Shown piece after piece: positions 25,307-33,334 of a stretch of 64,000 nt of DNA (position 1 is the stretch's first letter; every line of letters starts with the position of its first letter). The notes below the pieces were generated by a model. It saw only the letters and a list, made by a program, of their open reading frames with translations. It was not told the origin of the DNA and did not search any database. The DNA is from CBDAUN01 sp965214615 (GTDB taxonomy: Bacteria > Pseudomonadota > Gammaproteobacteria > Arenicellales > JAJDZL01), in assembly GCA_965214615.1 (NCBI GenBank), contig OZ243952.1, forward strand, positions 806,001 through 870,000, read 5' to 3'. The position numbers and the translations under genes were made by a program.

Positions 25307-25573
25307 TCACCCGCCGTTTTTCAATTGCCTCAGCTCCTTCGAACTCAAGCCGGTCAAGCGCCGTATGTCCGCTTCGGACATGCCGTCGGCCATAAGTTTT
25401 CTCGCCAGTTCGCATTTCGTTTTGTGCACGCCCTGCTCAATGCCCTGCTCAATGCCCTGCTCAATGCCTTGCTCAATGCCTTGCTCAACGCCCTGCTCAA
25501 ATCCCTTGGATCTCCAATCCTCTGCCACGGTTGGAAAATGTTCCTTCACCCATGCTACCGTTACTTCACGCAT
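25307..25573 (-). CDS. Candidate internally started C-terminal domain of rpn copy 1 (RpnS-like antitoxin)
   Basis: Inside the first rpn gene, in frame, an ATG at 25573 (Met246) is preceded by AGAGGA (TCCTCT at 25581-25586 on the plus strand) seven bases upstream, better than most starts here. It would give an 88-residue protein with the EQG repeats and the terminal helical domain. In E. coli, Rpn C-terminal domains are translated separately and neutralise the full-length toxin. That this happens here is inference from the site. Confidence 0.5.
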   Translation of the reverse strand: MREVTVAWVKEHFPTVAEDWRSKGFEQGVEQGIEQGIEQGIEQGIEQGVHKTKCELARKLMADGMSEADIRRLTGLSSKELRQLKNGG

Positions 25574-26308
25574 TTCATTGTCCTCTGCGATAATCGGTTC
25601 CAGCGCCACTGCGACGCTTTCCATTGTAAATGATTGCCCGCCGTCGCTCAAATAATCGAACGTCTTTCTGTTGAACACGCCGCGCTCGTCCTCGCTTATC
25701 GCTTTGGACTGCGCCGCAAGCTCGGCGAATAGCTGCGCATCGGCATCCCACACATCCGCCATCGCCTGAAGCGCCAACCGCTCCCTGGCCGGCAGACTGC
25801 GCACCTGAGCGCGCACCTTGGCATCGCGAAGCGATACGAACACCGAAACAAAGTCAATCAGATGCCGGCCGAACACCGACAAGAACCCTTCAGGCAGCCT
25901 TTCATGCTGAAAACCGAAAAACGACTTCTCGCGCCGCCACGGGCCCTTGCCGTGATACACCGTCACCGGCACAACCGCCTGGCTGCCTCTCGCATACAGC
26001 ATCGCCATGTAGCCGAGCAACTGGCGCATGAGCGTCTTTTCGGCGCTGCTTTTGTGCTCGACCAGCAAGGTGATCGCCATTTTCTCGCCCGACTTGAGCC
26101 TGGCCGAAGCCACCAGGTCGGTATAGCCGGTAGCAAGACGGACCGCCTCGGGCAAGACGGCGGACTCGACAGACATCTGCCCAAGGTCCAGCTGTCCGAG
26201 CTGGTCCTCGTCCAATGCCACGCCCAGCAGCGCGGCAACAGACTCGGCGCTGCCGAACTGGCTGCGGAAATAATTGTCGTGACGGTCTGATAAGACTTGT
26301 TCATTCAT
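25307..26308 (-). CDS. Rpn-family recombination-promoting nuclease, copy 1 (RpnL-like)
   Basis: A 333-residue PD-(D/E)XK nuclease of the Rpn/YhgA-like transposase_31 family. RHDNYFRSQFGS opens the domain; GYTDLVASARLKSG (D64) and ITLLVEHKSS (E85, K87) are the catalytic residues, and LMRQLLGYMAMLY follows. Rpn proteins are DNA endonucleases; E. coli members act as toxins and in phage defence. The C-terminus has six EQG(I/V) tetrapeptides (about 271-294), then a short helical domain, MSEADIRRLTGLSSKELRQL. ATG 26308 has GAGGAAAA seven bases upstream; a longer frame to 26488 lacks family likeness. Confidence 0.88.
   Translation of the reverse strand: MNEQVLSDRHDNYFRSQFGSAESVAALLGVALDEDQLGQLDLGQMSVESAVLPEAVRLATGYTDLVASARLKSGEKMAITLLVEHKSSAEKTLMRQLLGYMAMLYARGSQAVVPVTVYHGKGPWRREKSFFGFQHERLPEGFLSVFGRHLIDFVSVFVSLRDAKVRAQVRSLPARERLALQAMADVWDADAQLFAELAAQSKAISEDERGVFNRKTFDYLSDGGQSFTMESVAVALEPIIAEDNEMREVTVAWVKEHFPTVAEDWRSKGFEQGVEQGIEQGIEQGIEQGIEQGVHKTKCELARKLMADGMSEADIRRLTGLSSKELRQLKNGG
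25429..25500 (-). repeat. Six 12-bp tandem repeats coding for EQG(I/V)
   Basis: Six consecutive 12-base units, differing only at one or two positions, encode EQGV, four EQGI and EQGV in the first rpn gene. Because 12 is a multiple of 3, slippage changes length without breaking the frame. Four-residue repeats of varying number are known in the dimerisation helix of Rpn C-terminal domains. Confidence 0.95.
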
Positions 26309-26476
26309 GCGGTCGTTTTCCTCGCTGTTCGCTGATTGATCATATGCGCCGCGCAGATGCCGGCGCGTCGAATTGTGCTTTGGCCGCTGTCCCCGAGGCA
26401 CGGTGCCGAAGAGATCAGATCCATTCCGGGCGGCCGCCGCCTTTTGAAACGATTGCGAATCGGTGGCGGCAGGGTT

Positions 26477-26541
26477 CCATTGTTCCACATACCGTATCCG
26501 AATGCAAGGCTAATATGCCTCTTATCCGCCATATATTGACG
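26477..26541 (-). promoter_or_regulatory. Upstream block of rpn copy 1, shared with copy 2
   Basis: On the minus strand this block starts with the 20-mer CGTCAATATATGGCGGATAA, has 13 divergent bases, then a 32-base part with TTGCAT, a 17-base spacer and AACAAT. The same arrangement, without gaps, lies at 41738-41802 before the second rpn gene, with an identical 20-mer. TTGCA(T/A)-17-AACAAT is a plausible promoter; the 20-mer would be an operator or activator site just upstream. It lies about 170 bases before the ATG. Confidence 0.6.
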
Positions 26542-27131
26542 TTAATACTGGTTTTATTGAAAAAAGCGCGTTTTGGCGCCTGCCGGGCAATGAATTTCGG
26601 TCTGCGGACACCATGTCATATGAGTCTGGTTTGGCATTTCGGTTTGAAAACGATGAATTGATATCCTGGCTTGCCTGTCATTTGCAGGAGGAGCATTCGA
26701 GATCGCCTAGGATATCGAGGGCGTCACAGCCTCCTTTCCAACTTCTATCGAAAGCTTGTCGATAGTCATCGGTAGAACGGTCCCCAATGCCGCGATTTCT
26801 CAGGAATGAGGCGACAATTCGCATTTAAGGTGCGAAACTCAATCCTGGATTGTTTAGCAAACTATCAAGATGGGGTGCAATCCATGCCTATGGGTTTTCC
26901 AGTTGCCGCTAAAATTACTGCACAGTACAACGTCCGCTGGAGACAGGCCGGTTATATCTTGAGCATGTCGGTCCACAAAGATGAATTTTCGGTTCAGCGA
27001 GAATCGCTGCTTTTTTCTATTTTCGGAAAAACCCGGATATCAGCAGCCTCTCCAAACAATCCAGTCAAGTCTGTGTGCCCGTATAATTGCATAAAGCGCG
27101 CATGCGTTGAGTTTCTAAGATTGAACAGCAG
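26542..27131. other. Gene-free stretch between rpn copy 1 and the quinone reductase
   Basis: No convincing gene on either strand. Codon patterns are poor and no ribosome-binding sites precede the short open frames. I see no clear promoter close to the following gene, nor a strong hairpin. Confidence 0.4.
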
Positions 27132-28121
27132 ATGACAAAGGCACAAGTCATACATCAACTCGGACCGCCGGAAGCCATGCAATGGCAAGATTGGCCAGTG
27201 CCGGAACCTGATGACAGCGAAGTCAGACTTCGCCACACAGCCATCGGCGTGAATTTTGCGGATACCTATCATCGAGGCGGTGTGCCGCACCCCTGGCCGG
27301 TACCGCCTTGTCCCGTAGTGATCGGATTCGAGGCTGTCGGAATCATCGAACAAGCCGGTCGCGGTGTCTCCCAATTCAAGGCCGGAGACCGTGTCGCCTA
27401 TGCAGACCCTCCCCTGGGCAGCTACTGCGAAGTTAGGAATTATCCGGCCGACCGGCTGGTCCGCGTCCCCGAAAGCCTTGATGACCGCATAGTCGCTGCA
27501 TCACTGCTCAAGGGCATGACAGCGTACTATCTGCTGCACCGAACCTACGCGGTTCAGCCTGGCGACACCATCGTTGTACATGCCGCAGCAGGTGCCATGG
27601 GCCTGATCCTGTGTCAGTGGGCGAAAGTGCTTGGCGCCAAGGTCGTCGGTACCGTAAGCAGCGAACACAAGGCTCAGATTGCCTTCGAAGCCGGCTGCGA
27701 GCATCCGGTCATCAGAAGCAGGCAGGATTTTGTCGCCGAGGCAAGACAGGTCTCCGGCGGCGAAGGCGCCGCGGTGGTCTACGAGTCAATCGGCAAGGAC
27801 ACGATGCGACAGTCCCTTGACTGTCTGCGGCCGCTGGGGGTGTGCGCGGCGTACGGCCATGTTTCAGGCCCTCCTGAGCCGATCGACATCATCAAAGACC
27901 TCGGCGCGCGCGGGTCATTGTTCATTACCCGACCGGCAATCATGCACTATATTCAAAGGCGTAGCGATCTCGAACGCACCGCAGCCGCACTGTTTGATGC
28001 GCTGGCAAAGGGCGTGTTCAAAGCGAATTGCAACTACGAGTATGCGCTGAAAGATGCTTGCAAGGCGCATCAGGCGATCGAAAGCGGCCGCACGACAGGC
28101 GCTACAGTACTGATTCCCTAA
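27132..28121 (+). CDS. NADPH:quinone oxidoreductase, zinc-free MDR family
   Basis: A 329-residue medium-chain dehydrogenase/reductase without the zinc ligands of alcohol dehydrogenases. HTAIGVNFADTYHRGG, PVVIGFEAVGIIEQ, LLKGMTAYYLLHRTY and the nucleotide-binding VVHAAAGAMGLILCQWAK are typical of Qor-type quinone reductases; RPAIMHYIQRRSDL sits near the C-terminus as in E. coli QorA. It reduces quinones with NADPH in the cytoplasm. It ends 18 bases before coxG on the same strand and may be read with the cox genes, though it is not part of usual cox clusters. Confidence 0.88.
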   Translation: MTKAQVIHQLGPPEAMQWQDWPVPEPDDSEVRLRHTAIGVNFADTYHRGGVPHPWPVPPCPVVIGFEAVGIIEQAGRGVSQFKAGDRVAYADPPLGSYCEVRNYPADRLVRVPESLDDRIVAASLLKGMTAYYLLHRTYAVQPGDTIVVHAAAGAMGLILCQWAKVLGAKVVGTVSSEHKAQIAFEAGCEHPVIRSRQDFVAEARQVSGGEGAAVVYESIGKDTMRQSLDCLRPLGVCAAYGHVSGPPEPIDIIKDLGARGSLFITRPAIMHYIQRRSDLERTAAALFDALAKGVFKANCNYEYALKDACKAHQAIESGRTTGATVLIP

Positions 28122-28139
28122 ACCAAATCTGATACCGAC

Positions 28140-28598
28140 ATGGAAATAACCGGAACAAGACAGCTGCCGGCGTCGCGCCAGCAAGTCTGGGACGCGCTGC
28201 ACGATGCCGAACTGCTCGCCGGGCTGATCGACGGCTGCGATTCGCTCGAGTGGACTTCGGAGAACACGCTGAGCGGTACTGTGGCAAAGAAAATCGGACC
28301 GTTGAAGGCAGCATACGCCATTGAATTGGAAATCGCCAACTCAACGCCTTTAACCAGCTACACTATTTCTGGAGAGGCAAAATCCAAGTCGCAAGGCTTC
28401 GCTACCGGCTCTGCCCTGATCGATCTGGCGGATGCCGATGACGGCTGCGAAATCACCTACACCGCGCAAGTCAGGATCGGCGGCAAGATAGCCCAGCTTG
28501 GATCCCGTCTCGTCAAAGGCGCAACCAGCAAGGTGATCGGGGAGTTTTTCGGCAAGCTTGCCGAGACTCTTGCGCCGGAGTCGGCAACCGAGCAATAA
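28140..28598 (+). CDS. coxG: CoxG-type SRPBCC protein
   Basis: The 152-residue protein fits the CO-dehydrogenase subunit G family: EITGTRQLPASRQQVWDALH at the start, LAGLIDGCDSLEWTSEN, then GSALIDLADADDGCEITYT and GKIAQLGSRLV. The SRPBCC fold has a deep hydrophobic cavity. In Oligotropha CoxG has been linked to membrane recruitment of CO dehydrogenase; some relatives handle quinones or lipids. It sits just before coxS; the 69-base gap holds a weak TTGATG-17-TAGAAA candidate promoter (28609-28637). Confidence 0.85.
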   Translation: MEITGTRQLPASRQQVWDALHDAELLAGLIDGCDSLEWTSENTLSGTVAKKIGPLKAAYAIELEIANSTPLTSYTISGEAKSKSQGFATGSALIDLADADDGCEITYTAQVRIGGKIAQLGSRLVKGATSKVIGEFFGKLAETLAPESATEQ

Positions 28599-28667
28599 CT
28601 TCGATGGTTTGATGGTGTACACTTTGCGTCATAGAAAAAGTTCAAAGCAAATTGGAGGCTGAACTAC

Positions 28668-29141
28668 ATGAATGTAGAAATTTCAATGACGATTAACGGC
28701 AGGCATGTGTCGGCCGAAGTCGATTCGCGCACCTTGCTTGTAGAGTTTCTGCGCGAAAACCAGCGTTTGACAGGTACCCATGTCGGCTGCGACACAAGCC
28801 AATGCGGCGCCTGTGTCGTGCACGTGAACGGAAATTCGGCCAAGAGCTGCACCATGCTGGCTGCACAGGCAAACGGCACTGATGTCGTTACCATCGAGGG
28901 CCTGGCGGGCAACGGCGAGCTGCACCCGATGCAAGAGGCGTTTCGTGACAACCATGGCCTGCAGTGCGGATTTTGCACTCCGGGAATGATCATGAGTGCA
29001 ATGGATCTGGTCGGCCGCAATCCCGATCCTTCGGAATCTGAAGTCCGAGACTGGCTCGAAGGCAACTTTTGCCGCTGTACAGGCTATCACAACATTGTCA
29101 AGTCGATTCAGGCCGGCGCCGCCGCGATGAGGGAGGAGTAA
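28668..29141 (+). CDS. coxS: CO-dehydrogenase-like small [2Fe-2S] subunit
   Basis: A 157-residue xanthine-oxidase-family iron-sulfur subunit with two [2Fe-2S] clusters. The first uses cysteines in THVGCDTSQCGACVVHVNG and a later CTML; the second uses LQCGFCTPGMIM and NFCRCTGYHNIV. It carries electrons from the molybdenum site to the FAD subunit. GGAGG precedes the ATG, and coxL starts 2 bases after its stop, so they are coupled. Confidence 0.95.
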   Translation: MNVEISMTINGRHVSAEVDSRTLLVEFLRENQRLTGTHVGCDTSQCGACVVHVNGNSAKSCTMLAAQANGTDVVTIEGLAGNGELHPMQEAFRDNHGLQCGFCTPGMIMSAMDLVGRNPDPSESEVRDWLEGNFCRCTGYHNIVKSIQAGAAAMREE

Positions 29142-29143
29142 TC

Positions 29144-31507
29144 ATGGCAGAATCAGGAATTGGAGTCGCGGTACGTCGCCGAGAGGATGTTCGTTTCGTT
29201 CGCGGATCCGGAAAATACACCGACGACATCAATGTCGCCGGACAGGCATACGCCCACATACTCAGATCGCCGCACGCGCACGCAGCAATTGGTGCTATCG
29301 ATACCGCTCACGCGGCATCGGCCGACGGCGTCATTGCGGTTTACACGTCTCAAGACTTTGCCGAGGTCGGCGGGTTGCCGTGCGGTTGGCAGGTGAATAA
29401 TATCGATGGCACCCCAATGGCCGAACCCAAGCATCCGATTCTCGCAGAAGGCAAGGTTCGGCACGTTGGCGATCCGGTTGCGGTAGTCATCGCCGAATCG
29501 CGAAGCATCGCCCGCGATGCCGCCGAAGCAATCGAAGTCGACTACAACGAGTTGCCGGCAGTTCTGAACATGGAGGCCGCACTTTCCGAAGCAGCCGCCA
29601 GCGTTCACGACGATATCGGCACCAATCTATGCTACGATTGGGAACTGGGTGACAAGGCTGCCGTAGACGAAGCGTTTGCGAGCGCTGCCCACGTCTCGAG
29701 TCTGGATTTGATCAACAACCGCCTGGTGCCCAACGCCATAGAGCCGCGTTGCGCGATTGGCGACTTCGATCAGTCGTCCGGACAGTACACGCTACATACG
29801 ACGAGCCAGAATCCGCACGTGATCCGGCTTCTGATGGGCGCATTCGTGCTAGGGCTTCCGGAACATAAGCTCAGAGTCAACGCTCCCGACGTCGGAGGCG
29901 GATTCGGTTCGAAAATCTACCACTATGCCGAAGAGGCAATCGTGACTTGGGCGGCAGGGCAGTTGAATCGTCCGGTAAAATGGACTGCTGACCGTAGCGA
30001 ATCCTTCATGTCCGATGCGCACGGCCGCGACCATGTCACCAATGTCGAGCTGGCGCTTGACAGCGATGGTCGGTTTCTGGCATTGCGGGCCATCACCAAG
30101 GCGAACATGGGCGCGTATCTTTCGACGTTCGCACCCTGCATACCGACGTATCTGCATGGCACATTGCTGGCTGGCCAGTACTCGACGCCTGCGATCTACA
30201 CCAACGTCAAGGCGGTGTTTACCAATTCGGTTCCGGTTGATGCGTATCGCGGTGCCGGGCGCCCGGAGGCGACATATCTGCTTGAGCGCATTGTCGATGT
30301 TGCGGCAGCCGACCTGGGCATGGATCCTGCGGAATTGCGCCGTCGCAATTTTATTCAGCCCGACGAGTTTCCCTATCAGACCCCTGTGGCGCTGGTTTAT
30401 GATACCGGCGACTACGAGGCGAGCCTGAACAAGGCGCTCGAGGCGGCCGACTATGCCGGATTCGAAAGCCGCAAGCAGGCATCGAAGCAGACGGGCAAGC
30501 TGCGCGGAATCGGAATCGCCTCGTACATCGAGGCTTGCGGTATTGCGCCTTCCAATGTGGCCGGAGCGCTCGGAGCGCGCGCAGGACTGTACGAAGCGGC
30601 TACGATCCGCGTAAACCCGACCGGTTCGGTCAGCGTGTTTACCGGTTCGCACTCCCATGGACAGGGGCACGAGACAACGTTCGCGCAAGTGGTTTCCGAA
30701 TTGCTCGGAGTCGACTACGACAGCGTCGAAATCGTGCACGGAGATACAGCTAGGATACCGTTTGGAATGGGAACCTACGGCTCACGGTCCATAGCGGTCG
30801 GCGGAGCAGCCATTGTCAAGGCTATCGATAAGATTGTCGACAAGGGAAAGAAAATCGCCGCACACATGCTTGAGACATCCGAGTCGGATATCGAGTTCGA
30901 AAATGGCCAGTTCATTGTTCCTGGTACGGATAAGGCGAAGGCTTTCGGAGAGATCGCTCTTGCAGCCTATGTGCCCCACAACTATCCGCTGGAGGAACTG
31001 GAGCCCGGGCTGGAAGAGACTGCGTTCTACGATCCTAAGAACTTCACCTTTCCCGCGGGAACCTATGTCTGCGAAGTCGAAGTCGACCCGGATACCGGAT
31101 GCGTCGATATTGCGAGCTTCCATGCCACTGACGACTTCGGCAATGTGATCAATCCGATGATCGTCGAAGGACAGGTGCATGGTGGCCTGGTGCAGGGTAT
31201 TGGGCAGGCGCTGCTCGAAAGCTGCGTCTACGACGAGCAAGGTCAGCTGACTTCCGGATCCTACATGGACTACTGCATGCCGCGTGCCGACGATGTGCCG
31301 AGCTTTACGGTCGACACGACGGTCACGCCGTGCACGCACAACCCGCTTGGCGTAAAAGGCTGCGGAGAAGCCGGTGCGATCGGCTCGCCCCCGGCGGTGA
31401 TCAATGCGATTGTCAATGCGCTTTCCGACTACGGAGTCAGGCATCTGGATATGCCGGCTACGCCGCATCGCGTTTGGCAGACAATCCGTAACGCACGAGT
31501 ACAGTAA
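29144..31507 (+). CDS. coxL: Form II CO-dehydrogenase-like molybdopterin subunit
   Basis: A 787-residue molybdenum hydroxylase large subunit. GVAVRRREDVRFVRGSGKYT opens the N-terminal domain; APDVGGGFGSK, the active-site loop VDAYRGAGRPEATYLLER, SHGQGHETTFAQV, and near the end NPLGVKGCGEAGAIGSPPAV with the catalytic glutamate follow. True (form I) CO dehydrogenases have AYxCSFR at the active-site loop; AYRGAGR marks form II, whose physiological substrate is uncertain. ATG 29144 with GGGAGGAG upstream is the start; the frame is open further upstream but overlaps coxS. Confidence 0.95.
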   Translation: MAESGIGVAVRRREDVRFVRGSGKYTDDINVAGQAYAHILRSPHAHAAIGAIDTAHAASADGVIAVYTSQDFAEVGGLPCGWQVNNIDGTPMAEPKHPILAEGKVRHVGDPVAVVIAESRSIARDAAEAIEVDYNELPAVLNMEAALSEAAASVHDDIGTNLCYDWELGDKAAVDEAFASAAHVSSLDLINNRLVPNAIEPRCAIGDFDQSSGQYTLHTTSQNPHVIRLLMGAFVLGLPEHKLRVNAPDVGGGFGSKIYHYAEEAIVTWAAGQLNRPVKWTADRSESFMSDAHGRDHVTNVELALDSDGRFLALRAITKANMGAYLSTFAPCIPTYLHGTLLAGQYSTPAIYTNVKAVFTNSVPVDAYRGAGRPEATYLLERIVDVAAADLGMDPAELRRRNFIQPDEFPYQTPVALVYDTGDYEASLNKALEAADYAGFESRKQASKQTGKLRGIGIASYIEACGIAPSNVAGALGARAGLYEAATIRVNPTGSVSVFTGSHSHGQGHETTFAQVVSELLGVDYDSVEIVHGDTARIPFGMGTYGSRSIAVGGAAIVKAIDKIVDKGKKIAAHMLETSESDIEFENGQFIVPGTDKAKAFGEIALAAYVPHNYPLEELEPGLEETAFYDPKNFTFPAGTYVCEVEVDPDTGCVDIASFHATDDFGNVINPMIVEGQVHGGLVQGIGQALLESCVYDEQGQLTSGSYMDYCMPRADDVPSFTVDTTVTPCTHNPLGVKGCGEAGAIGSPPAVINAIVNALSDYGVRHLDMPATPHRVWQTIRNARVQ

Positions 31508-31521
31508 CAGGAGATATTGCG

Positions 31522-32328
31522 ATGTATGCGTTCAACCTAATTCATGCGACAAGCGTGCAAGATGCATTGCGTGCACTGAACGATTCCGATGACGGATTGC
31601 TCCTTGCAGGCGGTCAAACCCTGATTCCGACGCTAAAGCAGCGCCTGACTTCTGCTGGCGACATCATTGACCTTTCCGGCATAGGGGAGCTTAGCGGCAT
31701 TGATTCGGAATCCGGTGCCGTTGTTGTCGGCGCCATGACACGGCACGACGCGGTGGCGAATTCGGCAACTGTGAAGGATCGGATTTCGGCACTGGCCGAT
31801 CTGGCCGAGTCGATTGGCGACCCGCAGGTCCGCAACATGGGTACGATTGGCGGCTCAATCGCCAACAACGACCCGGCTGCAGACTATCCGGCGGCATTGG
31901 TCGGACTGGGTGCTACGGTCAATATCTTGGCAGCCGACGGAAATTCGCGATCGATCGGCAGCGATGATTTTTTCACCGGAATGTTCGAAACAGCTCTGAA
32001 CGAAGGAGAGATCATTACCTCGGTTTCCTTTCCGGTACCGGACCGGGCGGCCTATGTGAAGTTCCCGAATCCGGCATCGCGCTACGCTGTTGTCGGGGTG
32101 TTCGTCTCCCAAACCGGATCTTCGGTCCGTCTGGCGGTCACCGGTGCCGGAGCAAGCGTTTTCCGGGTCGGTGAAATGGAACGGGCGCTGGAGCAATCGT
32201 TCAGCGCGTCAAGCATCGATGGAATCGAAGTGTCGGCCGACGACTTGAACGAGGATATTCACGCCAGCGCCGAATACCGCGCCCATCTGGTATCAGTCAT
32301 GGCAATGCGGGCCGTAGCCGCGGCGTAG
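31522..32328 (+). CDS. coxM: CO-dehydrogenase-like FAD subunit
   Basis: A 268-residue FAD subunit of the xanthine oxidase family. LLAGGQTLIPTLKQRL and MGTIGGSIANNDPAADY are the two FAD pyrophosphate-binding segments, followed by DDFFTGMFETALNEGEIITS and the C-terminal domain. It takes electrons from CoxS and passes them to the respiratory chain. It follows coxL by 14 bases with AGGAG before the ATG. The S-L-M order here differs from M-S-L of form I cox operons, as often seen for form II. Confidence 0.93.
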   Translation: MYAFNLIHATSVQDALRALNDSDDGLLLAGGQTLIPTLKQRLTSAGDIIDLSGIGELSGIDSESGAVVVGAMTRHDAVANSATVKDRISALADLAESIGDPQVRNMGTIGGSIANNDPAADYPAALVGLGATVNILAADGNSRSIGSDDFFTGMFETALNEGEIITSVSFPVPDRAAYVKFPNPASRYAVVGVFVSQTGSSVRLAVTGAGASVFRVGEMERALEQSFSASSIDGIEVSADDLNEDIHASAEYRAHLVSVMAMRAVAAA

Positions 32329-32367
32329 CGAACGGATTCGAGTACTGATTCATCCAAAGATTGTCGA

Positions 32368-32398
32368 GCAGGCGCCCGGACAAGAACCGGTCGCCTGC
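32368..32398 (+). terminator. Strong hairpin between coxM and coxD
   Basis: GCAGGCG (32368-32374) pairs with CGCCTGC (32392-32398); after one C-T mismatch CCGG pairs with CCGG, leaving a 7-base loop. No T-run follows, so partial termination or an RNA-stabilising hairpin that raises the structural subunits over the accessory genes is more likely than full termination. Confidence 0.5.
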
Positions 32399-32428
32399 GG
32401 CAGTTCTGCAAATTCCCTAGATTGCTGA

Positions 32429-33334
32429 ATGAGTTTCCCGAAGGACATTTCAGCGACCGTTGATCTGCTTTCAGATTGCGACTACATCGCAGGGCGCAGT
32501 CTTGCGACAGCGCTTTACCTGTCGTTGCGGCTGAACCGCCCGCTGTTGCTCGAAGGCGAAGCCGGGGTTGGCAAGACCGAAGTCGCCAAAGTGCTTTCAC
32601 GCGCACTCGGCCGACGCCTGATCCGACTTCAGTGCTATGAGGGACTGGACGTGTCGAGCGCCGTATACGAGTGGAACTACTCCAGGCAGATTATTGAAAT
32701 TCGGCTTTCAGAACGCGAAGATGCGTTTGACCGGCGGCAATTGTCGCGAGACATCTATTCTGAACGGTTTCTGATCGAACGGCCCCTGCTTCAGGCGCTA
32801 AAGCACCACGATGAAGGACCGCCGGTGCTGCTGATCGACGAAATCGATCGCGCAGACGAGCCATTCGAAGCCTATCTGCTGGAGATTCTATCTGACTATC
32901 AGATCACGATACCCGAGATCGGAACCGTTGCAGCTGCAACGCCGCCGTGCGTGATTGTGACATCCAATCGCACGCGTGAAATTCACGATGCACTCAAGCG
33001 CAGGTGCTTCTACCACTGGGTGGACTACCCTGATGCAGGGCAGGAGCTCCAGATTCTTGCTAGAAAGGCGCCGCATGCAAGTGCCGAACTGGCTCGGCAG
33101 GTAGTTCAATTCGTGCAGGCATTGCGCGATCAGGACCTGTACAAGGTTCCGGGCGTTGCAGAAACGATCGACTGGGCTCATGCGCTGGTTCAAATCGATG
33201 TCATCTCTTTGGACCCGTCCGTGGTTGACGAAACACTGGGCGTATTGCTCAAGTACCAGGATGACATCGAGAAAGTTCGCAACCACGAAGCGATGCGGAT
33301 ACTCGAGACGATCCACGCAGGGACAGCGGCATGA
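32429..33334 (+). CDS. coxD: MoxR-type AAA+ ATPase CoxD
   Basis: A 301-residue AAA+ protein: Walker A LLEGEAGVGKTEVAK, Walker B PPVLLIDEIDRADE, sensor 1 CVIVTSNRTREIHDALKRR with the arginine finger. MoxR proteins work with VWA-domain partners; CoxD is needed for building the copper-sulfur-molybdenum centre in Oligotropha. Its stop overlaps the start of coxE (ATGA), the usual MoxR-VWA pair. In a form II cluster it probably matures the molybdenum site. Confidence 0.92.
   Translation: MSFPKDISATVDLLSDCDYIAGRSLATALYLSLRLNRPLLLEGEAGVGKTEVAKVLSRALGRRLIRLQCYEGLDVSSAVYEWNYSRQIIEIRLSEREDAFDRRQLSRDIYSERFLIERPLLQALKHHDEGPPVLLIDEIDRADEPFEAYLLEILSDYQITIPEIGTVAAATPPCVIVTSNRTREIHDALKRRCFYHWVDYPDAGQELQILARKAPHASAELARQVVQFVQALRDQDLYKVPGVAETIDWAHALVQIDVISLDPSVVDETLGVLLKYQDDIEKVRNHEAMRILETIHAGTAA

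Noticed and set aside
25429..25500. Short regular repeats that could be mistaken for a CRISPR array
   Set aside because: The units are contiguous 12-mers with no spacers and lie in frame inside an rpn gene.
26305..26532. Minus-strand open frame starting at the shared rpn 20-mer (ATGGCGGATAA)
   Set aside because: The matching ATG before rpn copy 2 hits a stop within 16 codons, so the conservation is of DNA, not of a peptide.
29069..29143. A longer CoxL start at 29069
   Set aside because: It would overlap coxS by 73 bases, while ATG 29144 has GGGAGGAG upstream and gives the normal N-terminus.
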